64,000 nucleotides of DNA from Streptomyces camponoticapitis (GTDB taxonomy: Bacteria; Actinomycetota; Actinomycetes; Streptomycetales; Streptomycetaceae), in assembly GCF_014646115.1 (NCBI RefSeq), contig NZ_BMMV01000020.1, forward strand, positions 96,425 to 160,424, written 5' to 3'. Shown piece after piece: positions 56,924 to 64,000 of this stretch. A program made the position numbers and the translations under genes. Every line of letters starts with the position of its first letter. Positions within the stretch are counted from its first letter, which is position 1. Under the pieces are notes generated by a model that did no database searches, was not told where the DNA came from, and was given only the letters and a program-made list of their open reading frames with translations.

Positions 56924-58087
56924 TCAGGCCTCCGGCTTGGGCCGTCGCGTGAGGAGCCACGGCTCCACGACGCCCAGGCCCCGCACCGGCCGCTGCCACA
57001 TCGGCTGTATGGCGAAGCGGTACGAGGGCGGCTCCTCACCGGCCTTCTCGGCCTCGGCGGCCTGCTCCGCCGCCTCGGCCTCGGACGCGGGGGTGTCGCC
57101 CGTCCGGATCAGCTCCTCGGCGAGCGCGCCGTCGACCAGGACGGCGTCCTTGGGAGCTATCGAGGTGAGCCGGCTCGCGAGGTTCACCGTGTTGCCGAAG
57201 ACATCACCCATCCGGGTGGTGACGGTGCCGAACGCGATGCCCACGCGCAGCGCCGGCATCGACTCGTCGTGCGTCATGGTCTCGATGAGCCGCAGCGCGA
57301 TCTCGGTGGCCGTGCCCGCGTCGTCGGCGGCGTACAGCACTTCGTCGCCGAGGGTCTTGATGAGCCGGCCGCCGTGCGCGGCGACCAGGTCGGCGCAGGT
57401 CGTCTCGAACGCCTCGACCAGCTCGCCCAGCTCCTCCTCCTCAAGACGGCGGGTCAGCCGGGTGAACCCGACGAGGTCCGCGAAGCCGACCGCGAGACGG
57501 CGGTCGACCATCTCCTCGTCGTCGGCGGCCTGGACGACACGTCCGGTGGCGGCGGCGAGCTGGCGCCGCCACACGTACACCAGGAACTCCTCCAGCTCCG
57601 GGAGCAACAGCTCGACCAGGGGATACGTAACCTCGGTCCGCGTCATCCCGGGCTCGGGCGGTTCGGTGAGCCCGGCGAGGAAGGAGTCGATCTGCCACTC
57701 CGCCAGCCGGGCGGTCGTCTGCCCGGTGGACCGGGCGACCTGGATCGCCATCGGCTCGCTCAGCAGCCCGGCCTCGACGAGACCGGCGAGGCGGCGCAGC
57801 GCGAGGACGTCGGCCTCGGTGAGGGCACGTGCCTGCCCGATGTCCGCGAAGCCCATGGCCCGCCAGAAGCGGGACGCGAGGTCCATCGAGACGCCCGCGG
57901 TGCGGGCGGCCTGGAAGGGGGTGTAGCGGCGCTCGGCCCCGAGAATCAGCTGTTCGAGCCTGATGGCGAGAGGGTCGTCGGTGGGCTCGGCCGTGTGGTC
58001 CACGGCGTGGTGCGGAGTGGGGTGACCGGAGGAGTCCGACGGCGGCTTTTCGTCCCCACCACCGGAGGTCGTGTCGTCGACCGTCAC
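56924..58087 (-). CDS. cya: class III adenylate cyclase, Rv1264-like
   Basis: 387 residues. An N-terminal helical regulatory domain (about 45-190; RLEQLILGAERRYTPFQAARTAGV) as in the pH-sensing mycobacterial Rv1264 is followed by the catalytic domain (about 205-340). GFADLVGFTRL and IKTLGDEVLYAADD hold the two metal Asp residues. The acidic C-terminal insertion (SEAEAAEQAAEAEKAGEE) is unusual. GGAGG precedes the GTG. The Streptomyces orthologue makes cAMP for germination and aerial development. Confidence 0.9.
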   Translation of the reverse strand: MTVDDTTSGGGDEKPPSDSSGHPTPHHAVDHTAEPTDDPLAIRLEQLILGAERRYTPFQAARTAGVSMDLASRFWRAMGFADIGQARALTEADVLALRRLAGLVEAGLLSEPMAIQVARSTGQTTARLAEWQIDSFLAGLTEPPEPGMTRTEVTYPLVELLLPELEEFLVYVWRRQLAAATGRVVQAADDEEMVDRRLAVGFADLVGFTRLTRRLEEEELGELVEAFETTCADLVAAHGGRLIKTLGDEVLYAADDAGTATEIALRLIETMTHDESMPALRVGIAFGTVTTRMGDVFGNTVNLASRLTSIAPKDAVLVDGALAEELIRTGDTPASEAEAAEQAAEAEKAGEEPPSYRFAIQPMWQRPVRGLGVVEPWLLTRRPKPEA

Positions 58088-58250
58088 CAGCCGCCTCCTG
58101 CCCGTTCCCTGCGCACTGCCCTGCCGATCTGTCGTGGGTCGCCTCAACGATACGGCAGGTCGGGGCTGTCGGGGTCGCCGTTGCGGGTAGTCGCGGCAGG
58201 CGGGCCTGACCGCCCCGGGGCGCCCCCGGTGGCCGCCGCGATCCCGGCCG

Positions 58251-59129
58251 CTACGACGCGCGTAGATGTACCACGTCCCCCGCGCCCACCGCCTCCCGTC
58301 CGCCGCCCTCCGTCGCGATCACCAGCCGCCCGTCCCCGTCGATCGCGACGGCGTCACCGACCACCTGCCGCTCCCCCGGCAGCTCCGCCCGCACCGGGCG
58401 CCCGAGCGTCGCGCAGCCCGCCACGTACGCCTCCTGGAGACCCGACTCGCCCGGGTCCCCCGCGGCGTCCCGCCACGCGCCGTACCACCGCTCCATGCCG
58501 CGCAGCACCGCCCGCAGCAGGGGATCGCGGTCGACGGACACCGCGTTCGCGAGCGCGAGCGAGCCGGCGCCGGGGACGGGCAGCTCCGACTCGGTGAGGG
58601 TGACGTTCAGGCCGATGCCGACGATCACGGCGTCGTCCCCCGCGCGCTCCGCCAGGATCCCGCCCGCCTTGCGCTCCTCCTTGGCGCTGTCGTCGCCTTC
58701 CTTGCCGCCGACCGTCACCAGCAGGTCGTTGGGCCATTTCAGCGCCGTGTCGACACCCGCCGTACGCGCGACGGCAGTGGCGACGGCGACGCCGGTGAGC
58801 AGCGGCAGCCAGCCCCAGCGCTCCACGGGTACGTCCGGTCCCGGCCGCAGCAGTACGGAGACGAACAGTCCGGACCGGGCGGGCGCCGACCAGTTACGGT
58901 CCAGCCGCCCCCGCCCCCGGGTCTGCTCCTCGGCGACGAGCACCGCGCCTTCCGGGAGGCTGTCCGCGCGGGCGGCGAGGTCGGAGTTGGTGGACCCGGT
59001 CGCGGTGACGACGTCGAGCGAGGCCCACAGGCTCCCCGGCACGATCAGCCCCCGGCGCAGGGCGGTGGTGTTCAGGGGCGGGCGTTCGAGGTCGCTCCAG
59101 CGGCTGCCCGCGGCATTGTGCTCGGTCAT
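58251..59129 (-). CDS. birA: biotin-[acetyl-CoA-carboxylase] ligase
   Basis: 292 residues. Lacks the DNA-binding domain of E. coli BirA, so it is a monofunctional ligase. It has the biotin-ATP loop EEQTRGRGRLDRNW (about 67-80), LKWPNDLL and IGLNV, and a C-terminal SH3-like domain (about 235-290). It attaches biotin to the carboxyl-carrier domain of acyl-CoA carboxylase alpha subunits. It faces pccB, in keeping with the cluster of biotin-dependent carboxylase genes. Confidence 0.92.
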   Translation of the reverse strand: MTEHNAAGSRWSDLERPPLNTTALRRGLIVPGSLWASLDVVTATGSTNSDLAARADSLPEGAVLVAEEQTRGRGRLDRNWSAPARSGLFVSVLLRPGPDVPVERWGWLPLLTGVAVATAVARTAGVDTALKWPNDLLVTVGGKEGDDSAKEERKAGGILAERAGDDAVIVGIGLNVTLTESELPVPGAGSLALANAVSVDRDPLLRAVLRGMERWYGAWRDAAGDPGESGLQEAYVAGCATLGRPVRAELPGERQVVGDAVAIDGDGRLVIATEGGGREAVGAGDVVHLRAS

Positions 59130-59273
59130 GCGCGTCAGCCTAGGTCCGGCCGGGGACGGGGTGTGGCCAACGACGCACTGCCGAAGGGCAGGGCCGCCGA
59201 TACTCTACGGATCAGTAGCCACACGCCGAGACGCAGCAGACAGATCCGCAGACCCGCAGGGAGCCGCATCCCC

Positions 59274-60869
59274 ATGTCCGAGCCGGAAACCGCCCGCGGA
59301 ACAGAGAACAGCCACACCACCGCGGGAAAGATCGCGGATCTCCAGCGCCGTATCGAGGAGGCCACGAACGCGGGCTCCGCGCGGGCGGTGGAGAAGCAGC
59401 ACGCCAAGGGCAAGCTGACGGCCCGCGAACGGATCGACCTCCTTATGGACGAGGGGTCGTTCGTCGAGCTGGACGAGTTCGCCCGGCACCGTTCCACCAA
59501 TTTCGGCATCGAGAAGAACCGTCCGTACGGGGACGGTGTCGTGACCGGTTACGGCACGGTCGACGGCCGCCCGGTCTGCGTCTACTCGCAGGACTTCACG
59601 ATCTTCGGCGGTTCCCTCGGCGAGGTCTACGGCGAGAAGATCGTCAAGGTCATGGACTTCGCGCTGAAGACCGGCTGTCCGATCATCGGCATCAACGACG
59701 GCGGCGGCGCCCGTATCCAGGAGGGCGTGGTCGCGCTCGGCCTGTTCGCCGAGATCTTCCGCCGCAACGTGCACGCGTCGGGTGTCGTCCCGCAGATCAG
59801 CCTCATCGTGGGGCCGTGCGCCGGCGGCGCCGTCTACTCCCCCGCGATCACCGATTTCACCGTGATGGTCGACCAGACCTCGCACATGTTCATCACCGGA
59901 CCGGACGTGATCAAGACGGTCACCGGTGAGGACGTCGGTTTCGAGGAGCTGGGCGGCGCGCGTACGCACAACACGACGTCCGGCGTGGCGCATCACATGG
60001 CGGGTGACGAGAAGGACGCCGTCGAGTACGTGAAGTCGCTCCTGTCGTACCTGCCGTCGAACAACCTCTCCGAGCCGCCCGCCTTCCCCGAGGTCGCGGA
60101 AGTGGCGCCCACCGCCGAGGACCGGGAGCTGGACACCCTCATCCCGGACTCCGCGAACCAGCCGTACGACATGCACAGCGCCATCGAGCATGTGCTGGAC
60201 GACTCCGAATTCCTGGAGACCCAGGCGCTGTTCGCGCCGAACATCATCACCGGCTTCGGACGGGTCGAGGGCTATCCGGTCGGCATCGTCGCCAACCAGC
60301 CGATGCAGTTCGCGGGTTGTCTGGACATCAACGCCTCGGAGAAGGCGGCGCGGTTCGTGCGCACCTGCGACGCGTTCAACATCCCGGTCATCACGTTCGT
60401 GGACGTGCCGGGCTTCCTGCCCGGTGTCGACCAGGAGTACGGCGGCATCATCCGGCGCGGCGCCAAGCTGATCTACGCGTATGCGGAGGCGACCGTCCCG
60501 CTGATCACGGTGATCACCCGGAAGGCGTTCGGCGGCGCGTACGACGTCATGGGGTCCAAGCACCTGGGCGCCGACCTGAATCTGGCCTGGCCCACGGCGC
60601 AGATCGCGGTCATGGGGGCGCAGGGCGCGGTCAACATCCTGCACCGGCGGACGATCGCCGCCGCCGAGGACCAGGACGCGACGCGTGCCGGTCTGATCGC
60701 GGAGTACGAGGACGCGCTGCTGAACCCGTACGTCGCGGCCGAACGCGGCTATGTCGACGCGATCATCCTGCCGCACGAGACGCGGGCGCATCTGGTGAAG
60801 GGCCTGCGGCAGCTGCGTACGAAGCGGGAGAGCCTGCCCCCGAAGAAGCACGGCAACATCCCTCTGTAG
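59274..60869 (+). CDS. pccB: propionyl-CoA carboxylase beta subunit
   Basis: 531 residues. Carboxyltransferase with the two crotonase-like lobes: the acyl-CoA site motif GGGARIQEGVVALG and the C-terminal FGGAYDVMGSK. The residue in the latter is Asp424, corresponding to Asp422 of S. coelicolor PccB, which selects propionyl-CoA; AccB-type paralogues have Ile there. It transfers carboxyl to propionyl-CoA, giving methylmalonyl-CoA for metabolism and polyketides. Start after GGGAG. The epsilon gene follows after 17 bp. Confidence 0.93.
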   Translation: MSEPETARGTENSHTTAGKIADLQRRIEEATNAGSARAVEKQHAKGKLTARERIDLLMDEGSFVELDEFARHRSTNFGIEKNRPYGDGVVTGYGTVDGRPVCVYSQDFTIFGGSLGEVYGEKIVKVMDFALKTGCPIIGINDGGGARIQEGVVALGLFAEIFRRNVHASGVVPQISLIVGPCAGGAVYSPAITDFTVMVDQTSHMFITGPDVIKTVTGEDVGFEELGGARTHNTTSGVAHHMAGDEKDAVEYVKSLLSYLPSNNLSEPPAFPEVAEVAPTAEDRELDTLIPDSANQPYDMHSAIEHVLDDSEFLETQALFAPNIITGFGRVEGYPVGIVANQPMQFAGCLDINASEKAARFVRTCDAFNIPVITFVDVPGFLPGVDQEYGGIIRRGAKLIYAYAEATVPLITVITRKAFGGAYDVMGSKHLGADLNLAWPTAQIAVMGAQGAVNILHRRTIAAAEDQDATRAGLIAEYEDALLNPYVAAERGYVDAIILPHETRAHLVKGLRQLRTKRESLPPKKHGNIPL

Positions 60870-60886
60870 GACCGTAGGAGGCCGCA

Positions 60887-61093
60887 ATGATCAAGGTCGT
60901 ACGAGGCAACCCGACCCCCGAGGAGCTGGCCGCCGCACTCGCGGTGGTCCGGGCACGCGCGGCGGCCGCGGAGGGGGCCGGGCCGGTCGGCCCGCCGCCC
61001 CCGCCGGGGTGGTCGGATCCGGCCCGCATCGCACGCCGCGAGACCCGCCGCCCGGGCCCCCGGGCATGGGCACGCACGTACTGGCCGGGCTAG
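60887..61093 (+). CDS. acyl-CoA carboxylase epsilon subunit
   Basis: 68 residues. It starts with MIKVVRGNPTPEELAAALAVV, the standard beginning of AccE/PccE proteins. These bind the alpha-beta complex and raise its activity, and lack a catalytic centre. Lies 17 bp after pccB, in one operon. The stop is a CTAG followed by GGCCTGTCCGG, which resembles the terminus of the two MITE-like elements. Confidence 0.9.
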   Translation: MIKVVRGNPTPEELAAALAVVRARAAAAEGAGPVGPPPPPGWSDPARIARRETRRPGPRAWARTYWPG

Positions 61094-61192
61094 GGCCTGT
61101 CCGGCGCCCGCGCCCCGGCCATTTCGTGGAGCGGGGACGGTTGAGTACGGATACTCAGGCGTTCTCGCCGCCGCGCCCGCAGGATCGAATGC

Positions 61193-61321
61193 ATGCTCTG
61201 GTCGGACCCTGAGAACGAACCTCCCCAGGAGATGCGGGACATGCAGGCGATGATGCGCCGCGCCGGCATCGTCCTCGCGCTGGCCATGGTCCTGGCCATG
61301 ATCGTCTCCGGCGTCCGCTGA
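61193..61321 (+). CDS. 42-residue membrane protein, MmpB-like
   Basis: The sequence begins MLWSDPENEPPQEMRDMQAM and has one membrane helix at about residues 24-41 (AGIVLALAMVLAMIVSGV). From memory this matches the short actinobacterial proteins named morphogenic membrane protein MmpB, present in nearly all Streptomyces and linked to aerial hyphae. The start is the first Met; AGGATCG lies a few bases before it. It stands alone between accE and a sulfotransferase-like gene. Confidence 0.6.
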   Translation: MLWSDPENEPPQEMRDMQAMMRRAGIVLALAMVLAMIVSGVR

Positions 61322-61442
61322 CGCCGCCACCGGGATGCGGCGCGCGTGCCCGGACAGAGGTCGCGTCGTTGAGCGGGGCGTACGGGCCCGGCACCGCCTC
61401 CGGGCGTGAGGCCGGGCGTGAGCCGCCCTCCCGGAGAAGTCC

Positions 61443-62474
61443 ATGACCGAGTCCCAGGTGATCGTCGTCTCACCGCCCGGCAGCGGCACCCCGCTGCTGG
61501 CCGACCTCACGTCCGCCCTCGGCTATCTGTCGTACGGCTCGATGAGCGCCACTCCGGTGGTCGGCGGCGGGTCGGCCGGTACCCCCGAGATCGTGGCGAT
61601 GCGCCCGCTGCTGACGGCCGCTCACGGCCCGGACGAGGCCGAACTGCTGCTCAAGCGCGGCGGCGAGGAGCGCGGCGTGCTGGAGGCGGCCTTCCGGGAG
61701 GCGGCCGGCGCCCTGTGGCGGGTGTGGTGGATGCGGCTGGGCCAGCCGGTCGCCGTCGCCTCGTCCGTCGACCCGGGACTCGAAAGCCGGCTGGCCAGGG
61801 TGGAGGAGCGGGAACTGCCCGGCCTGCTGCCCGGCCGTGGCTGCTGGTACGTCGAGGGCCTCGACCTCCAGCGTGCGGACGCCGGGTTCCTGCGCACCTG
61901 GCAGAAGAGCGGACGTCCGCCGATCGTCTTCCACCACCGCGACGTCCGGGACCGGATCGTCAGTCAGATCCGCTCGCTCGCCCGGCCGGACACCCCCGAC
62001 GGACACCGCCCGCACCAGCTCATCTACCGCGACATCGTCGCCGCGCTGCCCACGATGGACGCGAAGATCACCTTCGCCCTGACGGACCCGGGGTTCCCGG
62101 GGATGGAGGAGGCCCGGCGCTGCCAGTGGCTGCTGCACCACCCGGCGGTGACGGTGATCACCCACGAGGACCTGGCCGGCCCTGCCCACGGCGGTACGGC
62201 GGAGGGCCGCGAGCGTGCCGTCGCGCGGCTCCTCGCGATCACCGGACTGCCCCCGTCCGCGGCGGCGGCCGCCGCCTCCGCCCAACCTCCCCGCGAGGAC
62301 GAGGAGCTGATGGTGGGCCAGTGGCGGAGCTGCTTCACGCCCGCCCATGAGCGGCTGCTCGACCGACGCCACGGCGACCTTCTGACCACGCGCGCCGAGA
62401 TGCGCCCGGCCGGTGGCCCGACGACCGGCCCGACGACGGAAACGGCCCGCGAACCGGGCACCACCGCCAGGTGA
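61443..62474 (+). CDS. sulfotransferase-like protein
   Basis: 343 residues. Near the start VVSPPGSGTPLLADL (about 8-22) resembles the PAPS phosphate-binding P-S-G-T loop, and the end VGQWRSCFTPAHERLLDRRHGDLL resembles the family's 3'-phosphate and C-terminal motifs. The central HHRDVRDRIVSQIRSLA is similar to the Arg-Ser stretch that binds the nucleotide. The acceptor is unknown. The last 40 residues are Thr/Gly-rich and probably disordered. The stop overlaps a GTG of the maf gene frame. Confidence 0.72.
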   Translation: MTESQVIVVSPPGSGTPLLADLTSALGYLSYGSMSATPVVGGGSAGTPEIVAMRPLLTAAHGPDEAELLLKRGGEERGVLEAAFREAAGALWRVWWMRLGQPVAVASSVDPGLESRLARVEERELPGLLPGRGCWYVEGLDLQRADAGFLRTWQKSGRPPIVFHHRDVRDRIVSQIRSLARPDTPDGHRPHQLIYRDIVAALPTMDAKITFALTDPGFPGMEEARRCQWLLHHPAVTVITHEDLAGPAHGGTAEGRERAVARLLAITGLPPSAAAAAASAQPPREDEELMVGQWRSCFTPAHERLLDRRHGDLLTTRAEMRPAGGPTTGPTTETAREPGTTAR

Positions 62475-62488
62475 CTACCCTTCTCGTC

Positions 62489-63094
62489 ATGACCGATCAG
62501 CGCCGTCGCCTCGTCCTCGCCTCCGCGTCGCCCGCCCGCCTGGGGCTTCTTGAGCAGGCCGGCCTCGCGCCCGAAGTCATCGTCAGCGGGGTCGACGAGG
62601 ACGCGCTGTCCGCTCCCACGCCCGCCGCCCTTGCGCGGGTGCTGGCGGAGACCAAGGCCGCCGCCGTGGCCGCCCGGCCGGAGGCCGCGGGCGCGCTGGT
62701 CGTCGGCTGCGACTCGGTGCTTGAGCTGGACGGCGAGGCCCACGGCAAGCCCGCAGACGCCGAGGAGGCCACCGCGCGCTGGAAGGAGATGCGCGGCCGG
62801 TCGGGGGTACTCCGAACAGGGCACTGCGTCATCGACACCCTGACCGGCCGCAGCGTCTCCGAGACCGGCTCGACCACGGTCCGTTTCGGGGAGCCGACGG
62901 ACGCGGAGATCGCGGCGTACGTCGCGACGGGTGAACCCCTGTACGTGGCGGGGGCGTTCACCCTGGACGGCCGCTCGGCGCCGTTCGTCGACTCGATCGA
63001 CGGCAACCACGGGAATGTGCTCGGGCTCTCGATGCCGCTGCTGCGCACGCTGCTGGCGGAGCACGGCGTCACGATCACCGATCTCTGGGCGTGA
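62489..63094 (+). CDS. maf: Maf family nucleotide pyrophosphatase
   Basis: 201 residues. LVLASASPARLGLL is the family's first motif, and GCDSVLELDG, KP and the GxFxLDG-like AGAFTLDGRSAP are conserved. Maf proteins hydrolyse modified or canonical nucleoside triphosphates to monophosphates. The ATG at 62489 is favoured since TACCCT lies seven bases upstream (leaderless); an in-frame GTG at 62471 overlaps the preceding stop. Confidence 0.9.
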   Translation: MTDQRRRLVLASASPARLGLLEQAGLAPEVIVSGVDEDALSAPTPAALARVLAETKAAAVAARPEAAGALVVGCDSVLELDGEAHGKPADAEEATARWKEMRGRSGVLRTGHCVIDTLTGRSVSETGSTTVRFGEPTDAEIAAYVATGEPLYVAGAFTLDGRSAPFVDSIDGNHGNVLGLSMPLLRTLLAEHGVTITDLWA

Positions 63095-63128
63095 GACCCG
63101 GGTGATCGGCGCCCGGCCGCGGGAGCGT

Positions 63129-63590
63129 TCAGGCGGCCGACGGGCCGGTCTCGGCCGGGGCGGTGCCGGGGGCGTCGGGGGCCTTGGCGGCCGGTTCCCG
63201 CGGCTCTCCGTACGCGACGAGCGTCAGTACGAGCAGCCCCAGCACAACCATCATGAAGAGGAACGCCGTCCAGCCCACGAGGCCCACCGCCAGCGCGCCG
63301 AGCACCCCGTGCAGGACCGCGCAGCCGATCAGGACCGGCTTCGCGACCCGGCCGAATCCGCGGTCCGTCGTCCCGGCGCGCACCAGCAGGCCCGCGCACA
63401 CGAGCAGATAGAGTCCGAGCGCACCGCCCGCCGACCAGGCTCCGGTTGACATGGCGTCCGGGTCGAGGCCGGCGAGTGACATCTGCTGGTTGTCGACGAC
63501 GGTGGCCATCAGACCGTTGACGAAAACGAAGGCGACAGCTTCCACGAGCAGCACGATCGCGGCCACCCAGGCCACCGGTCTGCGCACCAT
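63129..63590 (-). CDS. four-helix membrane protein of unknown function
   Basis: 153 residues with four helices (about 8-30, 50-75, 88-108, 112-132) and a Pro/Ala-rich cytoplasmic tail. The ATG at 63590 follows GAGGTGGG; an earlier Met in the frame lacks this. A similar protein precedes the carboxylase alpha gene in many Streptomyces. Function unknown. Confidence 0.7.
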   Translation of the reverse strand: MVRRPVAWVAAIVLLVEAVAFVFVNGLMATVVDNQQMSLAGLDPDAMSTGAWSAGGALGLYLLVCAGLLVRAGTTDRGFGRVAKPVLIGCAVLHGVLGALAVGLVGWTAFLFMMVVLGLLVLTLVAYGEPREPAAKAPDAPGTAPAETGPSAA

Positions 63591-63937
63591 GGCACCCACC
63601 TCTTCCCCTGTTACCCGAAGTACGAACGGCATCGGGAAGGCTACTCACCGGTAAACCTCCGGACAAGGGCCCGGACAGAGGCAAAGAATCCGGTAGGCGT
63701 TAGTGGAAACTCAACAAAGAATCGTGAGACGCGCCGGGGCGCTCTGACAGAGACCTTGGCCACTTACGGCGATTACTGTGCGGCTAAGAGTCCCGGCGTA
63801 CCCTTGCGTCACAAGGGATTTCGCGACTTGAGCGGGCCTCGGATCACACTGCGTGTGGGCAAGCTCACCACTGGGGACGGGTCGATGAGTCGTGTCGGCA
63901 GTCCCTAAACTCAGCTTGTTTCCAGGAGGGAGCCATC
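63591..63937. other. intergenic region upstream of the carboxylase alpha gene
   Basis: 347 bases, less GC-rich than its surroundings around 63690-63830. It contains TTACGGCGATTACTGT and other AT-rich patches that could hold promoters of the divergent genes; no clear consensus pair or hairpin was fixed. AGGAGGGAG at 63924-63932 is the ribosome binding site of the next gene. Confidence 0.5.
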
Positions 63938-64000
63938 GTGCGCAAGGTGCTCATCGCCAATCGTGGCGAAATCGCTGTCCGTGTTGCTCGTGCGTGCCGG
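63938..64000 (+). CDS. acyl-CoA carboxylase alpha subunit (biotin carboxylase), first 21 codons
   Basis: GTG start after AGGAGGGAG; the visible residues are VRKVLIANRGEIAVRVARAC and one more, the hallmark start of biotin carboxylases (NRGEIA). The rest lies beyond the window. With the beta and epsilon genes and the biotin ligase it completes the biotin-dependent carboxylase set (AccA2-type alpha subunit in S. coelicolor). Confidence 0.9.
   Translation, partial: MRKVLIANRGEIAVRVARACR

Overview
The window is a piece of a very GC-rich actinobacterial chromosome, almost certainly Streptomyces. The reasons are the extreme third-position GC, the GTG and TTG starts, several apparently leaderless genes, DasR-type chitinase operators, mycothiol enzymology (Mca), a ClpP3/ClpP4/PopR-type module and the PccB/AccE/AccA carboxylase set. 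From memory, the order pckG ... mca ... greA ... ilvA ... metB ... hutH, diguanylate cyclase, cya, birA, pccB, accA resembles the chromosomal core around the SCO49xx genes of S. coelicolor. No tRNA, rRNA, CRISPR array, prophage or complete insertion sequence was found.

Left part (1-7.7 kb): the end of an unidentified large protein, a lipoprotein and two membrane proteins. Two secreted GH18 chitinases follow, each with a promoter that carries a DasR-type (dre) operator between its -35 and -10 elements. A divergent NRAMP-type transporter and a proline-rich protein come next. Between 7.7 and 14.7 kb two divergent gene sets (PfkB kinase, IclR regulator, RidA and a GntP permease on one side; a DSD1-type D-amino-acid lyase and an N-acyl-D-amino-acid deacylase on the other) look like one D-amino-acid utilisation locus with a shared control region.

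Middle part (14.7-37.9 kb): DoxX and XRE genes, a secreted choice-of-anchor protein, an AlaA-like aminotransferase, an arginase-fold ureohydrolase with an unusual DRHID metal motif, GTP-dependent PEP carboxykinase, a TrhA membrane protein under a long palindrome, an MFS pump with its TetR gene, and a DUF255 thioredoxin-fold protein. An M15-like secreted protein, a coupled ClpP pair, a PopR/ClgR-like regulator ending in LLAA and a large membrane-anchored STAND/TPR protein follow. The stretch ends with mca, a DUF4307 gene and greA.

Right part (38-64 kb): a DrrAB-type ABC exporter, threonine ammonia-lyase, a MarR regulator, a degenerate sigma-like gene coupled to a small membrane protein, a cystathionine synthase, two paralogous membrane-anchored proteins and a small phosphotransferase. 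An ABC-F gene is preceded by a ten-codon aromatic leader peptide and a strong hairpin, which suggests translational attenuation. Next are a GNAT gene, an L,D-transpeptidase, hutH, a GGDEF protein, an enoyl-CoA hydratase, a class III cyclase, birA, the carboxylase genes pccB and accE, a 42-residue membrane protein, a sulfotransferase-like gene, maf and the first codons of the biotin-carboxylase alpha subunit.

Two related non-coding elements of about 175 bp (MITE-like, 16-bp inverted termini) sit exactly on the CTAG stop codons of ilvA and of the phosphotransferase gene. Strong hairpin terminators separate most convergent gene pairs.
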